A stretch of 6,039 nucleotides of DNA from Chloracidobacterium sp. UBA7659 (GCA_002483395.1 DLHV01000185.1:15544-21582), one strand, 5' to 3'; shown: positions 1-6,039, counted from the stretch's first letter. Notes: generated by a model not told the origin, from the sequence alone. A program made the numbers and translations.

Positions 1-16
1 GCCTGCTAAAGCAGGA
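1..16. repeat. Short hairpin at left edge, possibly the end of a dispersed repeat
   Basis: CCTGC (2-6) pairs perfectly with GCAGG (11-15) across the 4-nt loop TAAA. The hairpin lies about 17 nt beyond the stop of the reverse-strand gene at 33-329, so it could act in that gene's 3' end. There is no clear T-run on the reverse strand, so it is a poor intrinsic terminator. The CCTGCT-AAAGCAGG core followed by AACTCCAA also resembles a hairpin-type dispersed repeat I recall from acidobacterial and similar genomes. It is cut by the window edge, so this cannot be settled here. Confidence 0.3.
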
Positions 17-32
17 ACTCCAAGCGCGTTCC

Positions 33-329
33 TTAGAATTCACCTAAATGCCGTCCTGTTCGCTGCTTGAATTGCTCGGCCATCGATGGATGATCTTCCG
101 TGCCTTCGTCCCGCACCAGCCGTTCCAGCCGCCACATCGGGAAGAAATAATCGCTCATCGGCAGATACGATTCGCCGTTCACAATCGAACTGCACCAATC
201 GTCGAAATAGCCGAGGTCGATCGCCCGGACAAATACACCGGCTGCATTTATTTCGTCGAGTATTCCCAGCAATTTCTCCCGCGGTGTGTGCAGGACCAAC
301 ATTACGCTCTCGCCGTTTTCGATTTTCAT
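33..329 (-). CDS. Small conserved hypothetical protein (98 aa)
   Basis: The function is unknown. The 98-residue product is soluble-looking, with no signal peptide or membrane segment. Seen directly: an HTPREK motif (residues 14-19), an acidic/aromatic centre with DLGYFDDW (38-45), a conserved-looking FFPMWRLERL (62-71) and a charged C-terminus with QRTGR. From memory, the pattern LHxPREK...GxxxRxIDLxxFDDW...FFPMxRxER matches a family of roughly 90-100-residue hypothetical proteins in Acidobacteriota; no database was consulted. This is why I prefer it to the overlapping forward reading. The start is uncertain: Met1 (327-329) has a GGGA placed too close, whereas Met10 (300-302) is preceded by a better spaced GAGAG. 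Its 5' end lies 14 nt from the inverted repeat at 344-457, so its promoter would fall in or across that element. It is divergent from the downstream genes. Confidence 0.7.
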   Translation of the reverse strand: MKIENGESVMLVLHTPREKLLGILDEINAAGVFVRAIDLGYFDDWCSSIVNGESYLPMSDYFFPMWRLERLVRDEGTEDHPSMAEQFKQRTGRHLGEF

Positions 330-343
330 TTCCCAAAATACAA

Positions 344-457
344 TTTAACGCAAAGCCGCAAAGGAGCCAAGACGCAAAGCAGGGACTAACTGAAGGCACG
401 ACTGAAATAACCGGCAATTGCCTTTGCTCCTTCGCGTCTTGGCGACTTTGCGTTAAA
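344..457. repeat. MITE-like inverted repeat with 8-bp-periodic arms
   Basis: The outer 12 bp are perfect inverted repeats: TTTAACGCAAAG (344-355) and CTTTGCGTTAAA (446-457). Each arm of about 36 bp consists of roughly four 8-bp units of consensus CGCnAAGn: on the left CGCAAAGC, CGCAAAGG, AGCCAAGA, CGCAAAGC. Read on the reverse strand, the right arm gives CGCAAAGT, CGCCAAGA, CGCGAAGG, AGCAAAGG. The central 42 nt (380-421) carry no gene, but their right edge forms the 10-bp palindrome GGCAATTGCC (413-422). The family resembles the GCAAAG-rich dispersed repeats of many environmental bacteria. There is no transposase here. It could fold into a long imperfect hairpin in RNA, separating the divergent genes on either side. 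Confidence 0.7.
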
Positions 458-519
458 AATGGCTCGCTATTAGAAAACTAGTCGAGACTCTCAGATTCCT
501 TTTTTTCCGCCAATTATTC

Positions 520-525
520 TAATAT
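520..525 (+). promoter_or_regulatory. Weak -10-like box upstream of the ATPase gene
   Basis: TAATAT at 520-525 is one mismatch from the sigma-70 consensus TATAAT when read as TAaTAT-like, and lies in an AT-rich stretch 49 nt before the ATG at 575. No good -35 box lies 16-18 nt upstream, where the sequence is T-rich (TTCCTTT). It is a candidate only. Between the inverted repeat and the ATG (458-574) this box and the palindromes nearby are the only features I see. Confidence 0.2.
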
Positions 526-550
526 CTAAGATGAAGCCAAAATTTGGGTT

Positions 551-565
551 TGAGATCCGATCTCA
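551..565. promoter_or_regulatory. Perfect 15-bp palindrome before the ATPase start, possible operator or RBS hairpin
   Basis: TGAGATC-C-GATCTCA is a perfect 7+1+7 palindrome ending 9 nt before the ATG at 575, so it covers the position where a ribosome-binding site would sit. A weaker relative, GAGA-C-TCTC, occurs at 484-492. Both are directly followed by AGATT, giving the 9-bp direct repeat TCTCAGATT at 489-497 and 561-569. This arrangement suits a dimeric repressor. A 1-nt loop is too tight for a full hairpin, although a shorter stem could still occlude translation. No strong Shine-Dalgarno is visible for this start. Function is inferred. Confidence 0.35.
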
Positions 566-574
566 GATTTACGG

Positions 575-3220
575 ATGCATATCACAAAGATCGAGCTTGA
601 GGATTTTAAGTCTCACGCCGAATCAAAATTCGAGTTCAACCGCGGCACGACCGCGATAACCGGTGAGAACGGAGCGGGGAAAACTTCGATCATCGAGGCG
701 ATAGCATGGACGCTTTTCGACACGCTCGAATATAAGAAGGACGATATCGTCCGGCGCGGAGCAAAGAAAGGCGTCGCCCGCGTAACGTTTGAAAGTGGCC
801 TTGACGAACGCGAGTACATGGTCTATCGCGATACGGGAACGGGCTATTATGTTTACGATCCGAGGCTGAAAACCCGGATCGCGGACAAGAAGGAAGAAGT
901 CACGCGATTCCTCTGGCAGCACCTTGGCGTCGAGCCCGGAACAGATCTCACTTCACTCTTCAACCACGCCATAGGCGTTCGGCAAGGGACCTTCACTGCG
1001 ATTTTCCTTGCTACGGCCGCCGAGCGTAAACGGACATTCGACTCGCTTTTAAAGGTCGAGGAATACAGGCGCGGAGCGGACGAACTGCTGAAAACCTCGC
1101 GTTATGTGGAGAATCAAATAGCGGCGGTTCGTGAGAACATCGCACGCACGGAAGGCGAATTGGGCCGGGCGGATGAGATTGAGGCCGATCATAAAAAAGT
1201 TGTGGCCGAAGTGACCGATGTCGCCAAGTTGTTTGAGGGCGTTAACTCAGAAACCGCCGCCAAAGCGCGGTTGGTGCAGGAATTTGACGCCGTTTCAAAA
1301 AAGGTCGAAACCCTTCGAATGGAATTCGAGAAGCTGAATTCCGATGCGACAAAACTGGAGATCCACGTTGCTCAAAAGGAACGCGACCTGAACGCTGCGG
1401 TCGAGGCGGCTGCAAAAGTCAAAGAAGCCGAAGCCGCGAACAAGCGGCATCTGGCCGCACTCGCACGATTGCACGAATTGGAACGCGAGCGGGCCGAACG
1501 CGATAAGCTGCGGACGGAGCTGGCAAAAGTCGAGTCGGCTCTCGTCAACGTCAAAGCGGAGCAGAAGCGATCAAAAGACGACCTGGAAACCGCGCTGAAG
1601 GCGCACCAGACGATCGGGATATTGAAGCCGCAGGTCGGCGAGCAGGAGCGGCTGGAAGAGCAGATTAACCAATTGCGGAACAGTGTTGCGGCGGCACGTG
1701 CGGCGGCAAATCAGGCTGCGATTCTTGAGCAAAAGCTTAAGCAACTCCGCGAAAGGTTTTCGACAAGTCAGTCCGAATTACGCGATGCAGAGGCAAAAAG
1801 TGCGTCCGCCGGCGTTTTTCCCGAGCTGCAAAAACGCGATACAGAGATCGTTCAGCAACTGGCACAGTTGCGGGCTTCGCTCGAACGCGACGAAAAATTT
1901 CAGGCCGAGATCAAGGGCGGATTCTGCCCGATCTTGTCGCAAAAATGTTTGAATCTGAAGGAGGGCGAAACGCTCGAAGGCTTTGTGACAAGCCAGTTCA
2001 CCGAGTTGCGGTCGCAGATTTCGACGATTGAGATCGAGCAAAAGTCTGTCGGTACGAACCTGCTGGTCGCTCGCGATGCCGAAAAGATCCTCGCAACGCT
2101 TCCGACTCTGCGTTCGCGCGTCGCGGAGATCGAGGACGAGGGCAAACGCCTTAAGGCCGAACATGAAGTTCTTCAAAAAGAGGAGGCGAATTTGCCGACG
2201 CTTGAAACGGAATTTGCCCGGATCGAGGCACAACTTGCCGCTTTGGATAATCCGAAGGCGAGGATAAAGCTGCTTGAAAAGGAAGCGACACGGGAATTTG
2301 AACTGCGCGAAGCGATAACGAAGATCGAGAGCAATCTCGAACGGCTCGAGTCGGACAGAATGATCGCGGTCGAGCAACTGGAAAAGTATAAGGACCTCGA
2401 CTCGCAGTGGAGTCAATTTTCCGCGGAACGCGACGAATCAGCGGAGGCTCATCGCGTTTTCCTGGCAAATGAAAGTTTAGCGGCGTCGCTTGATGCCCGG
2501 ACAAAGGATTTTGACGAATCAACGGCGGAATCGTCGCGACTGCTGAAAGCATCGCAAAAGGCTGAAAAAGCATGGAACGAAGGAAGTTCTGGCTATGACC
2601 GCGAACGGCATTTGGCCGAACAGGCTGAACTGCTCTCCGCCGAAAGACGAAAAGCCGAACTTGGTGCGACGCTGAAGGCGAAGCAGGATCGTGAAAAAGA
2701 TCTTGCGGCCGAGATCGCAAGGCTTGCAGAAAAACGGAAAGCAATGCAGGATGATTTCCGCGAAAAAGAGAGGCTGGAGAGGATCGCCGAGACGACTACG
2801 TTTATTCGCGACACGCTAAAAGAAGCCGCCCCGCGTGTCGCCCGAAATTATGTTCATCACGTGTCGCTGGAGGCAAGCCAGATGTTCCGCGAGATCAGCG
2901 GAAACGCCGAGCATACGTTAAAGTGGAATGAGGATTACGGAATCTCGCTCGAAGAAGGCGGCTATGACCGTCCGTTCACAAGCCTTTCAGGCGGCGAGCA
3001 GATGGCCGCCGCTCTGTCAGTGCGGCTCGCATTGCTCAAACAGCTTTCGGACATCCGCATCGCGTTCTTCGACGAGCCGACAACAAACATGGACGCCGAA
3101 CGCCGCGAACGCCTCGCCGAACAGATCGGCCGGATCAGCTATTTCGAGCAGCTGTTTGTGATATCGCATGATGATACGTTTGAGGGATATATGGATAATG
3201 AGATCCATCTCGGAGATTGA
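575..3220 (+). CDS. Rad50/SbcC-like SMC-family ATPase
   Basis: This is an ATP-driven DNA-binding ATPase with two half-ATPase domains joined by a long antiparallel coiled coil, expected to act on DNA ends or branched DNA during repair. All ABC/SMC motifs are present: Walker A GENGAGKT (residues 30-37), Q-loop around Q137, signature LSGGEQ (804-809), Walker B IAFFDE (829-834) with catalytic E834, D-loop TTNMD, and switch His H865 in VISHDD. Residues about 160-440 and 470-740 are Ala/Glu/Lys/Leu-rich coiled coil. Near the exact centre lies C451-PILSQK-C458, where Rad50 normally has the zinc-hook CXXC; here it is CX6C. The 881-residue length is close to archaeal Rad50 (about 880) and shorter than E. 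coli SbcC (1048). The ATG at 575 gives the canonical Rad50 N-terminus. No SbcD/Mre11 nuclease gene is adjacent in the window. The stop is followed 2 nt later by the next gene. It could instead belong to another SMC-like clade. Confidence 0.9.
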   Translation: MHITKIELEDFKSHAESKFEFNRGTTAITGENGAGKTSIIEAIAWTLFDTLEYKKDDIVRRGAKKGVARVTFESGLDEREYMVYRDTGTGYYVYDPRLKTRIADKKEEVTRFLWQHLGVEPGTDLTSLFNHAIGVRQGTFTAIFLATAAERKRTFDSLLKVEEYRRGADELLKTSRYVENQIAAVRENIARTEGELGRADEIEADHKKVVAEVTDVAKLFEGVNSETAAKARLVQEFDAVSKKVETLRMEFEKLNSDATKLEIHVAQKERDLNAAVEAAAKVKEAEAANKRHLAALARLHELERERAERDKLRTELAKVESALVNVKAEQKRSKDDLETALKAHQTIGILKPQVGEQERLEEQINQLRNSVAAARAAANQAAILEQKLKQLRERFSTSQSELRDAEAKSASAGVFPELQKRDTEIVQQLAQLRASLERDEKFQAEIKGGFCPILSQKCLNLKEGETLEGFVTSQFTELRSQISTIEIEQKSVGTNLLVARDAEKILATLPTLRSRVAEIEDEGKRLKAEHEVLQKEEANLPTLETEFARIEAQLAALDNPKARIKLLEKEATREFELREAITKIESNLERLESDRMIAVEQLEKYKDLDSQWSQFSAERDESAEAHRVFLANESLAASLDARTKDFDESTAESSRLLKASQKAEKAWNEGSSGYDRERHLAEQAELLSAERRKAELGATLKAKQDREKDLAAEIARLAEKRKAMQDDFREKERLERIAETTTFIRDTLKEAAPRVARNYVHHVSLEASQMFREISGNAEHTLKWNEDYGISLEEGGYDRPFTSLSGGEQMAAALSVRLALLKQLSDIRIAFFDEPTTNMDAERRERLAEQIGRISYFEQLFVISHDDTFEGYMDNEIHLGD

Positions 3221-3222
3221 AT

Positions 3223-3552
3223 ATGGTTGTTCATTCCTATAAAAACCGGGCGTTCGTCTTCGGCTTCTTGTCTGGTCTATTTTTGTTTGTCGCATTGAAC
3301 ATTTATGTCGTCTTTAGGTGGTGTAATCACTGTGTCTGGAGATTAGGCTTTCCTTTGCCGATCTACCATTCGTACAGCGGCAATCCCAGTTTCAGCTTGG
3401 ATAGAGGCGTGACATCCGCGAGTTTCACTGAGTTTCTTCCCGAAAACATTTTTATCGACGTAATAGTTGTTTTCCTTGCTTCTCTCGGTGTCGGTGTAAT
3501 TTTCGAGCTTGTACAGCGAACGGTTTTATCGCGTGGGAAAAGGATCGACTAA
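3223..3552 (+). CDS. Small two-helix membrane protein (109 aa)
   Basis: Function is unknown. The product has two hydrophobic segments, about residues 10-31 and 76-97, joined by a loop of about 45 residues. Positive residues at both ends (K7, R9; R99, R104, K106, R107) predict both termini inside the cell and the loop outside. The loop begins with C34-N-H-C37 followed by a GFPLPIY stretch (42-48); a CXXC at the outer membrane face could be a disulfide or metal site. I recall similar short proteins in Acidobacteriota with paired cysteines and a GFP-P-Y motif. I chose the ATG at 3223 because GGAG (3212-3215) sits 7 nt upstream; a TTG at 3217 would overlap the previous stop. GC is about 45% (135 of 300 bases in 3241-3540) against about 57-60% in sampled rows of the ATPase gene. 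It lies between two nucleic-acid enzymes with 2-nt gaps. Confidence 0.75.
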   Translation: MVVHSYKNRAFVFGFLSGLFLFVALNIYVVFRWCNHCVWRLGFPLPIYHSYSGNPSFSLDRGVTSASFTEFLPENIFIDVIVVFLASLGVGVIFELVQRTVLSRGKRID

Positions 3553-3554
3553 AA

Positions 3555-4013
3555 ATGAAAAATGTCACAATAGTCTGCGACGGCTCAAGCCTTGGCAACG
3601 GAAGGGGAAATCCTCGTGCGGCGGCTGTTGCCGTACTCGGTTTTAAGGGGATCTGGAAGGCGGTCGGCGAATATTTGGGAAATGCGACGAACCAGCAAGC
3701 AGAGATCGCGGCGGCACGAATCGGGTTGGAGAATCTGAAGGAGCCTTGCAAAGTAAAAGTACTCAGCGATTCGCGCTATGTTGTCGAGACAATGGGCGGG
3801 ACGTGGAAACGCAAGACTAACCACGAATGGTGGGCCAGGCTCGACAAAGCTGCGTCAAAGCATCAGATAGAATGGCAGTGGGTGAAGGGCCATTCTGGCC
3901 ATGAGATACAGGAGATCGCCGACAAAACGGCAAGAAAGATCGCGGATGCGGGTCGCGTAGACCATGAAATGCTCGAAGAAGTTGTGCTGAATATTGGAGT
4001 AACGGAAATTTGA
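3555..4013 (+). CDS. rnhA: Ribonuclease HI
   Basis: This cytoplasmic enzyme cleaves the RNA strand of RNA:DNA hybrids, clearing R-loops and replication primers. The 152-residue protein carries all four carboxylates of the RNase H fold: D9 in CDGSS, E50 in QQAEIAAA, D72 in SDSRYV and D123 in ADKTARK. It also has H113 in WVKGHSGH, exactly 10 residues before D123, as E. coli H124 lies before D134. Two features differ from E. coli: the glycine-rich strand after D9 reads GNGRGNPRAAA instead of the usual NPGPGG, and the segment between SDSRYV and WVKGH is about 13 residues shorter, removing much of the basic handle. I recall the same form in other Acidobacteriota. The ATG at 3555 follows the previous stop by 2 nt, with AGGA at 3541-3544 as a plausible ribosome-binding site. 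It is probably co-transcribed with the two genes upstream. Confidence 0.93.
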   Translation: MKNVTIVCDGSSLGNGRGNPRAAAVAVLGFKGIWKAVGEYLGNATNQQAEIAAARIGLENLKEPCKVKVLSDSRYVVETMGGTWKRKTNHEWWARLDKAASKHQIEWQWVKGHSGHEIQEIADKTARKIADAGRVDHEMLEEVVLNIGVTEI

Positions 4014-4045
4014 CCGGCCGCAAAAAGAAAAGAGAAAGATTTAGC

Positions 4046-4082
4046 CGCAGATGAACACAGATAGACACAGATTTTCACAGAT
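4046..4082. repeat. Four-copy 10-bp CACAGAT dispersed repeat overlapping a start codon
   Basis: C(G/A)CAGAT occurs at 4046, 4056, 4066 and 4076, exactly 10 bp apart, separated by the 3-nt spacers GAA, AGA and TTT. The flank GATTTAGCC before the first unit is also typical of the CCGCAGATGAACACAGAT-type dispersed repeats of environmental bacteria (recalled, not searched). It begins 32 nt after the rnhA stop and runs into the next gene, supplying its ATG at 4051 and codons 2-11. The 10-bp spacing places each unit on the same helical face. It is much too short and regular for a CRISPR array. Confidence 0.7.
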
Positions 4083-6024
4083 TATTGTTGTGCTTCTCGT
4101 GCTTCTGTGCGGCTATTCTGTGGTATTTGGGCAGCGGAGCGCTCAGGGTTGGGTGTGGCAGAATCCTTCGCCGCAAGGAAATCCGCTTTTTTCGATCCAT
4201 TTTGCGAAAGACAAGGAGAATGGTTTTGCCGTCGGTTCCGACAATACGATTTTGCACACCGAAGACGGCGGTTTTAGCTGGCAGCGGCAGACGTCGCCGG
4301 TCGATGTAACACTGTCGGACGTTTTCGTCAAAGATAAGCGAAACGCGGTGATCGTCGGCACACGGGGAACGATATTCTCGACCGACAACGGCGGAAGCAA
4401 CTGGAAACAGGTCCGCATCGAATCGAAGGACCACCTTTATGGCCTAACTTTTACCGGCGGTGCCTTTCAAACCGGTTGGGCGGTAGGCACATATGGTCGC
4501 ATTTTGAAAACGCTTAACGGCGGCCTGACGTGGGCCGTAAAGAATTCGGGCACGGATCAGCATTTGCTGAAAATATCGGCTTTTGGTGCAGACCACGCCG
4601 TTGCGGCTGGCATAAACGGCACGGTTATGATCACGACCGACGGCGGCGAAACATGGAAAACGGCGAATCCATGCGGAAATGTCCTCATGTCCGGTGCACG
4701 TTTTCTCGCGGCAAAGACGATTTTGGCGATCGGTTATGGCGGGTGCGTGTCCCGCAGCGATGACGGCGGCGAAACGTGGACGCGCATGAACCTGTTCAGC
4801 CGAGCGGATTTTCTATCGATCTCTTTTTCAGACGAAAAACTAGGTTCGATGACTGACGCGAACGGAATGGTTTGGCTGACGGGTGATGGAGGCGTCACAT
4901 GGCTGCCGTTCAATGTCCGTACAAATCCGAAACTGGTTTCTATATATTTTGCGGACAAGTTCACGGGCTGGGCGGTTGGCCAGGACGGCCTGATCGTCCG
5001 CACGGACGACGGCGGCTATAGCTGGCAGCGGCTGACTGACGGCGGCCGCGAGGATGTTAACGACCTTACTTTCTTCGATGACGAGCTGGGCGTGGCGGCA
5101 GGTTCGAACGGCCGAATCTGGATTACAAACGATGGAGGCCAGCAATGGATACCGGTGTTTTCCGACACCGCGGCAAGCCTGAACGCTATGCATTTCGTGA
5201 CTGCGGACAAAGGCTGGATCGTCGGTGACAAGGGCACCGTTTTGCGTACGATCAATGGCGGAGCGAGCTGGGGAAAGGGAATTTCGGGTATCATGGACGA
5301 TTTGCTCGGCGTCCATTTTATCAGCGAAAAGAACGGATTTGCCGTTGGAGCAAACGGCATTATTTTGCGAACCAGGACGGGCGGAGCGTATTGGGAACCG
5401 GTCGAATCGAGCACGCGAACATGGCTCGAAGACATCAAGTTTGTCAGCCCGGCAAAAGGGATTATTGTGGGTGATGGCGGGACAATATTAGTCACGATGG
5501 ACGCCGGCTTGACTTGGTCGAAGGTCAAAACGAACGCCAAAGAAAATCTTTACGCTGTCAGTTTTTTTGACGAGAAGATCGGATATGCCGTTGGAGCTAA
5601 CGGTATTATCCTGCGAACAATAGATGGCGGATTGAGCTGGCTGGATATTGAGTCGCCTTCGCGTGCGAATTTGTTTGCGATCACGGCATACGGGCGCGAC
5701 CAGGCGATAGCAGTCGGCGAACTGGGCACTGTTTTGCTGACCGGCGACGGCGGAAAAAGCTGGGAAATTCAGCCGAATATTACGGGAAAGGTTTTACAGG
5801 CGATGGCTTATCGCGGCGCAGCCGATATTTGGGTCGCCGGCCGCGGCGGCGCAATTCTGCGACGAACCGAACCGCTCAACCCACTAAGATTTACAGTCAA
5901 CCGGTCTTCGCCACCTGTACTTCGGTCAGCGACCGGAAACCGCAAACCGCGAACGCCTCTCATTACTATTCCGGATGATGGCGATATTCCGATCGCAACG
6001 CCGCCAGCGAAAGAAAAACCGTAG
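4051..6024 (+). CDS. Secreted Ycf48/BNR-type beta-propeller protein, 14 repeats
   Basis: This is an exported protein of the Ycf48/HCF136-like (photosystem II stability factor-like) repeat family, widespread in non-photosynthetic bacteria, where its role is generally unknown. MNTDRHR plus a hydrophobic core (residues 11-26) form a signal peptide, probably cut after G27 or A31. Thirteen repeats of the form G-x-[IV]-[LW]-x-T-x-D-G-G-x-[ST]-W follow, with the Trp at 77, 118, 161, 202, 243, 284, 325, 366, 407, 448, 489, 530 and 571: a strict 41-residue step with one 43-residue step. A fourteenth repeat starts in phase at G600 but lacks its Trp; W36 near the N-terminus is in the same phase and could complete it. 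This suggests two seven-bladed propellers. A proline-rich tail (about 615-657) ends the protein. The start is uncertain because it lies in a dispersed repeat; GTG at 4090 would destroy the signal peptide. LVLLC is a poor lipobox. Confidence 0.88.
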   Translation: MNTDRHRFSQIIVVLLVLLCGYSVVFGQRSAQGWVWQNPSPQGNPLFSIHFAKDKENGFAVGSDNTILHTEDGGFSWQRQTSPVDVTLSDVFVKDKRNAVIVGTRGTIFSTDNGGSNWKQVRIESKDHLYGLTFTGGAFQTGWAVGTYGRILKTLNGGLTWAVKNSGTDQHLLKISAFGADHAVAAGINGTVMITTDGGETWKTANPCGNVLMSGARFLAAKTILAIGYGGCVSRSDDGGETWTRMNLFSRADFLSISFSDEKLGSMTDANGMVWLTGDGGVTWLPFNVRTNPKLVSIYFADKFTGWAVGQDGLIVRTDDGGYSWQRLTDGGREDVNDLTFFDDELGVAAGSNGRIWITNDGGQQWIPVFSDTAASLNAMHFVTADKGWIVGDKGTVLRTINGGASWGKGISGIMDDLLGVHFISEKNGFAVGANGIILRTRTGGAYWEPVESSTRTWLEDIKFVSPAKGIIVGDGGTILVTMDAGLTWSKVKTNAKENLYAVSFFDEKIGYAVGANGIILRTIDGGLSWLDIESPSRANLFAITAYGRDQAIAVGELGTVLLTGDGGKSWEIQPNITGKVLQAMAYRGAADIWVAGRGGAILRRTEPLNPLRFTVNRSSPPVLRSATGNRKPRTPLITIPDDGDIPIATPPAKEKP

Positions 6025-6039
6025 GCAGTTGGCGGAGGG

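Noticed and set aside
48..389. Forward-strand reading of 113 codons overlapping the small reverse-strand gene
   Set aside because: It runs into the inverted repeat, its product is low-complexity and unlike any family I know, and the opposite strand gives a motif-rich protein that resembles a recalled family.
1778..2416. 212-codon reverse-strand reading inside the ATPase gene
   Set aside because: It is a shadow of a long GC-rich coiled-coil gene; the product is rich in Arg/Leu/Phe without motifs, and the forward frame has every SMC ATPase motif.
3217..3222. TTG start for the membrane protein overlapping the ATPase stop
   Set aside because: The ATG at 3223 is in the same frame only two codons later, with a GGAG at a good 7-nt distance.
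4046..4082. Possible CRISPR-like or iteron array
   Set aside because: Units are only 7 bp with 3-nt spacers and four copies; there are no Cas genes, DnaA boxes or replication genes nearby. A dispersed repeat is the simpler reading.
4096..4113. Lipoprotein signal in the propeller protein (LVLLC)
   Set aside because: The residue before the Cys is Leu, not Gly/Ala/Ser, so the lipobox consensus is not met; ordinary signal-peptidase cleavage fits better.
5016..5540. Long reverse-strand readings opposite the propeller gene (also 4840-5316)
   Set aside because: They mirror the repetitive GAC-GGC-GGC coding of the 41-residue repeats; their apparent internal repeats are just the complement of the propeller repeats.
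6001..6035. CCGCCA/TGGCGG stem across the stop codon of the propeller gene as a terminator
   Set aside because: A 6-bp stem with a 23-nt loop and no following T-run within the window is not a credible intrinsic terminator.

Overview
This window looks like an ordinary chromosomal stretch from an uncultured or little-studied bacterium of roughly 55% GC, most plausibly an Acidobacteriota member of the Blastocatellia/Pyrinomonadaceae type. That placement is an inference. It rests on the resemblance of the small reverse-strand protein and the RNase HI to acidobacterial families I recall, the family of the two-helix membrane protein, the secreted Ycf48-like propeller, and two dispersed-repeat types (a CGCnAAGn inverted repeat and a CACAGAT 10-bp array) common in such genomes. 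No rRNA, tRNA, CRISPR array, transposase or phage gene was seen.

Layout. Positions 33-329 (reverse) hold a small conserved hypothetical gene. It is transcribed away from a roughly 245-bp non-coding stretch (330-574). That stretch contains a MITE-like inverted repeat (344-457), a weak promoter candidate, and a perfect 15-bp palindrome just before the next start codon. From 575 to 6024 everything reads forward: a Rad50/SbcC-like SMC-family ATPase (575-3220), a tiny two-helix membrane protein (3223-3552), ribonuclease HI (3555-4013), and a secreted 14-repeat Ycf48/BNR-type beta-propeller protein (4051-6024).

How the genes may work together. The ATPase, membrane protein and RNase HI are separated by only 2 nt each and probably form one transcript. 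A DNA-end or branched-DNA ATPase beside an RNA:DNA-hybrid nuclease makes sense as genome maintenance, but no Mre11/SbcD nuclease is present in the window. The small membrane protein between them is unexplained and clearly AT-richer. The propeller gene starts 37 nt after rnhA, inside a dispersed repeat that supplies its start codon and the first residues of its signal peptide. It may be co-transcribed but has no obvious functional link.

I see no convincing new defence or mobile system. The best leads are the non-canonical CX6C apex in the Rad50-like coiled coil, the repeat-derived start of the propeller gene, the almost exact 41-residue periodicity of its 14 repeats, and the paired palindromes upstream of the ATPase.
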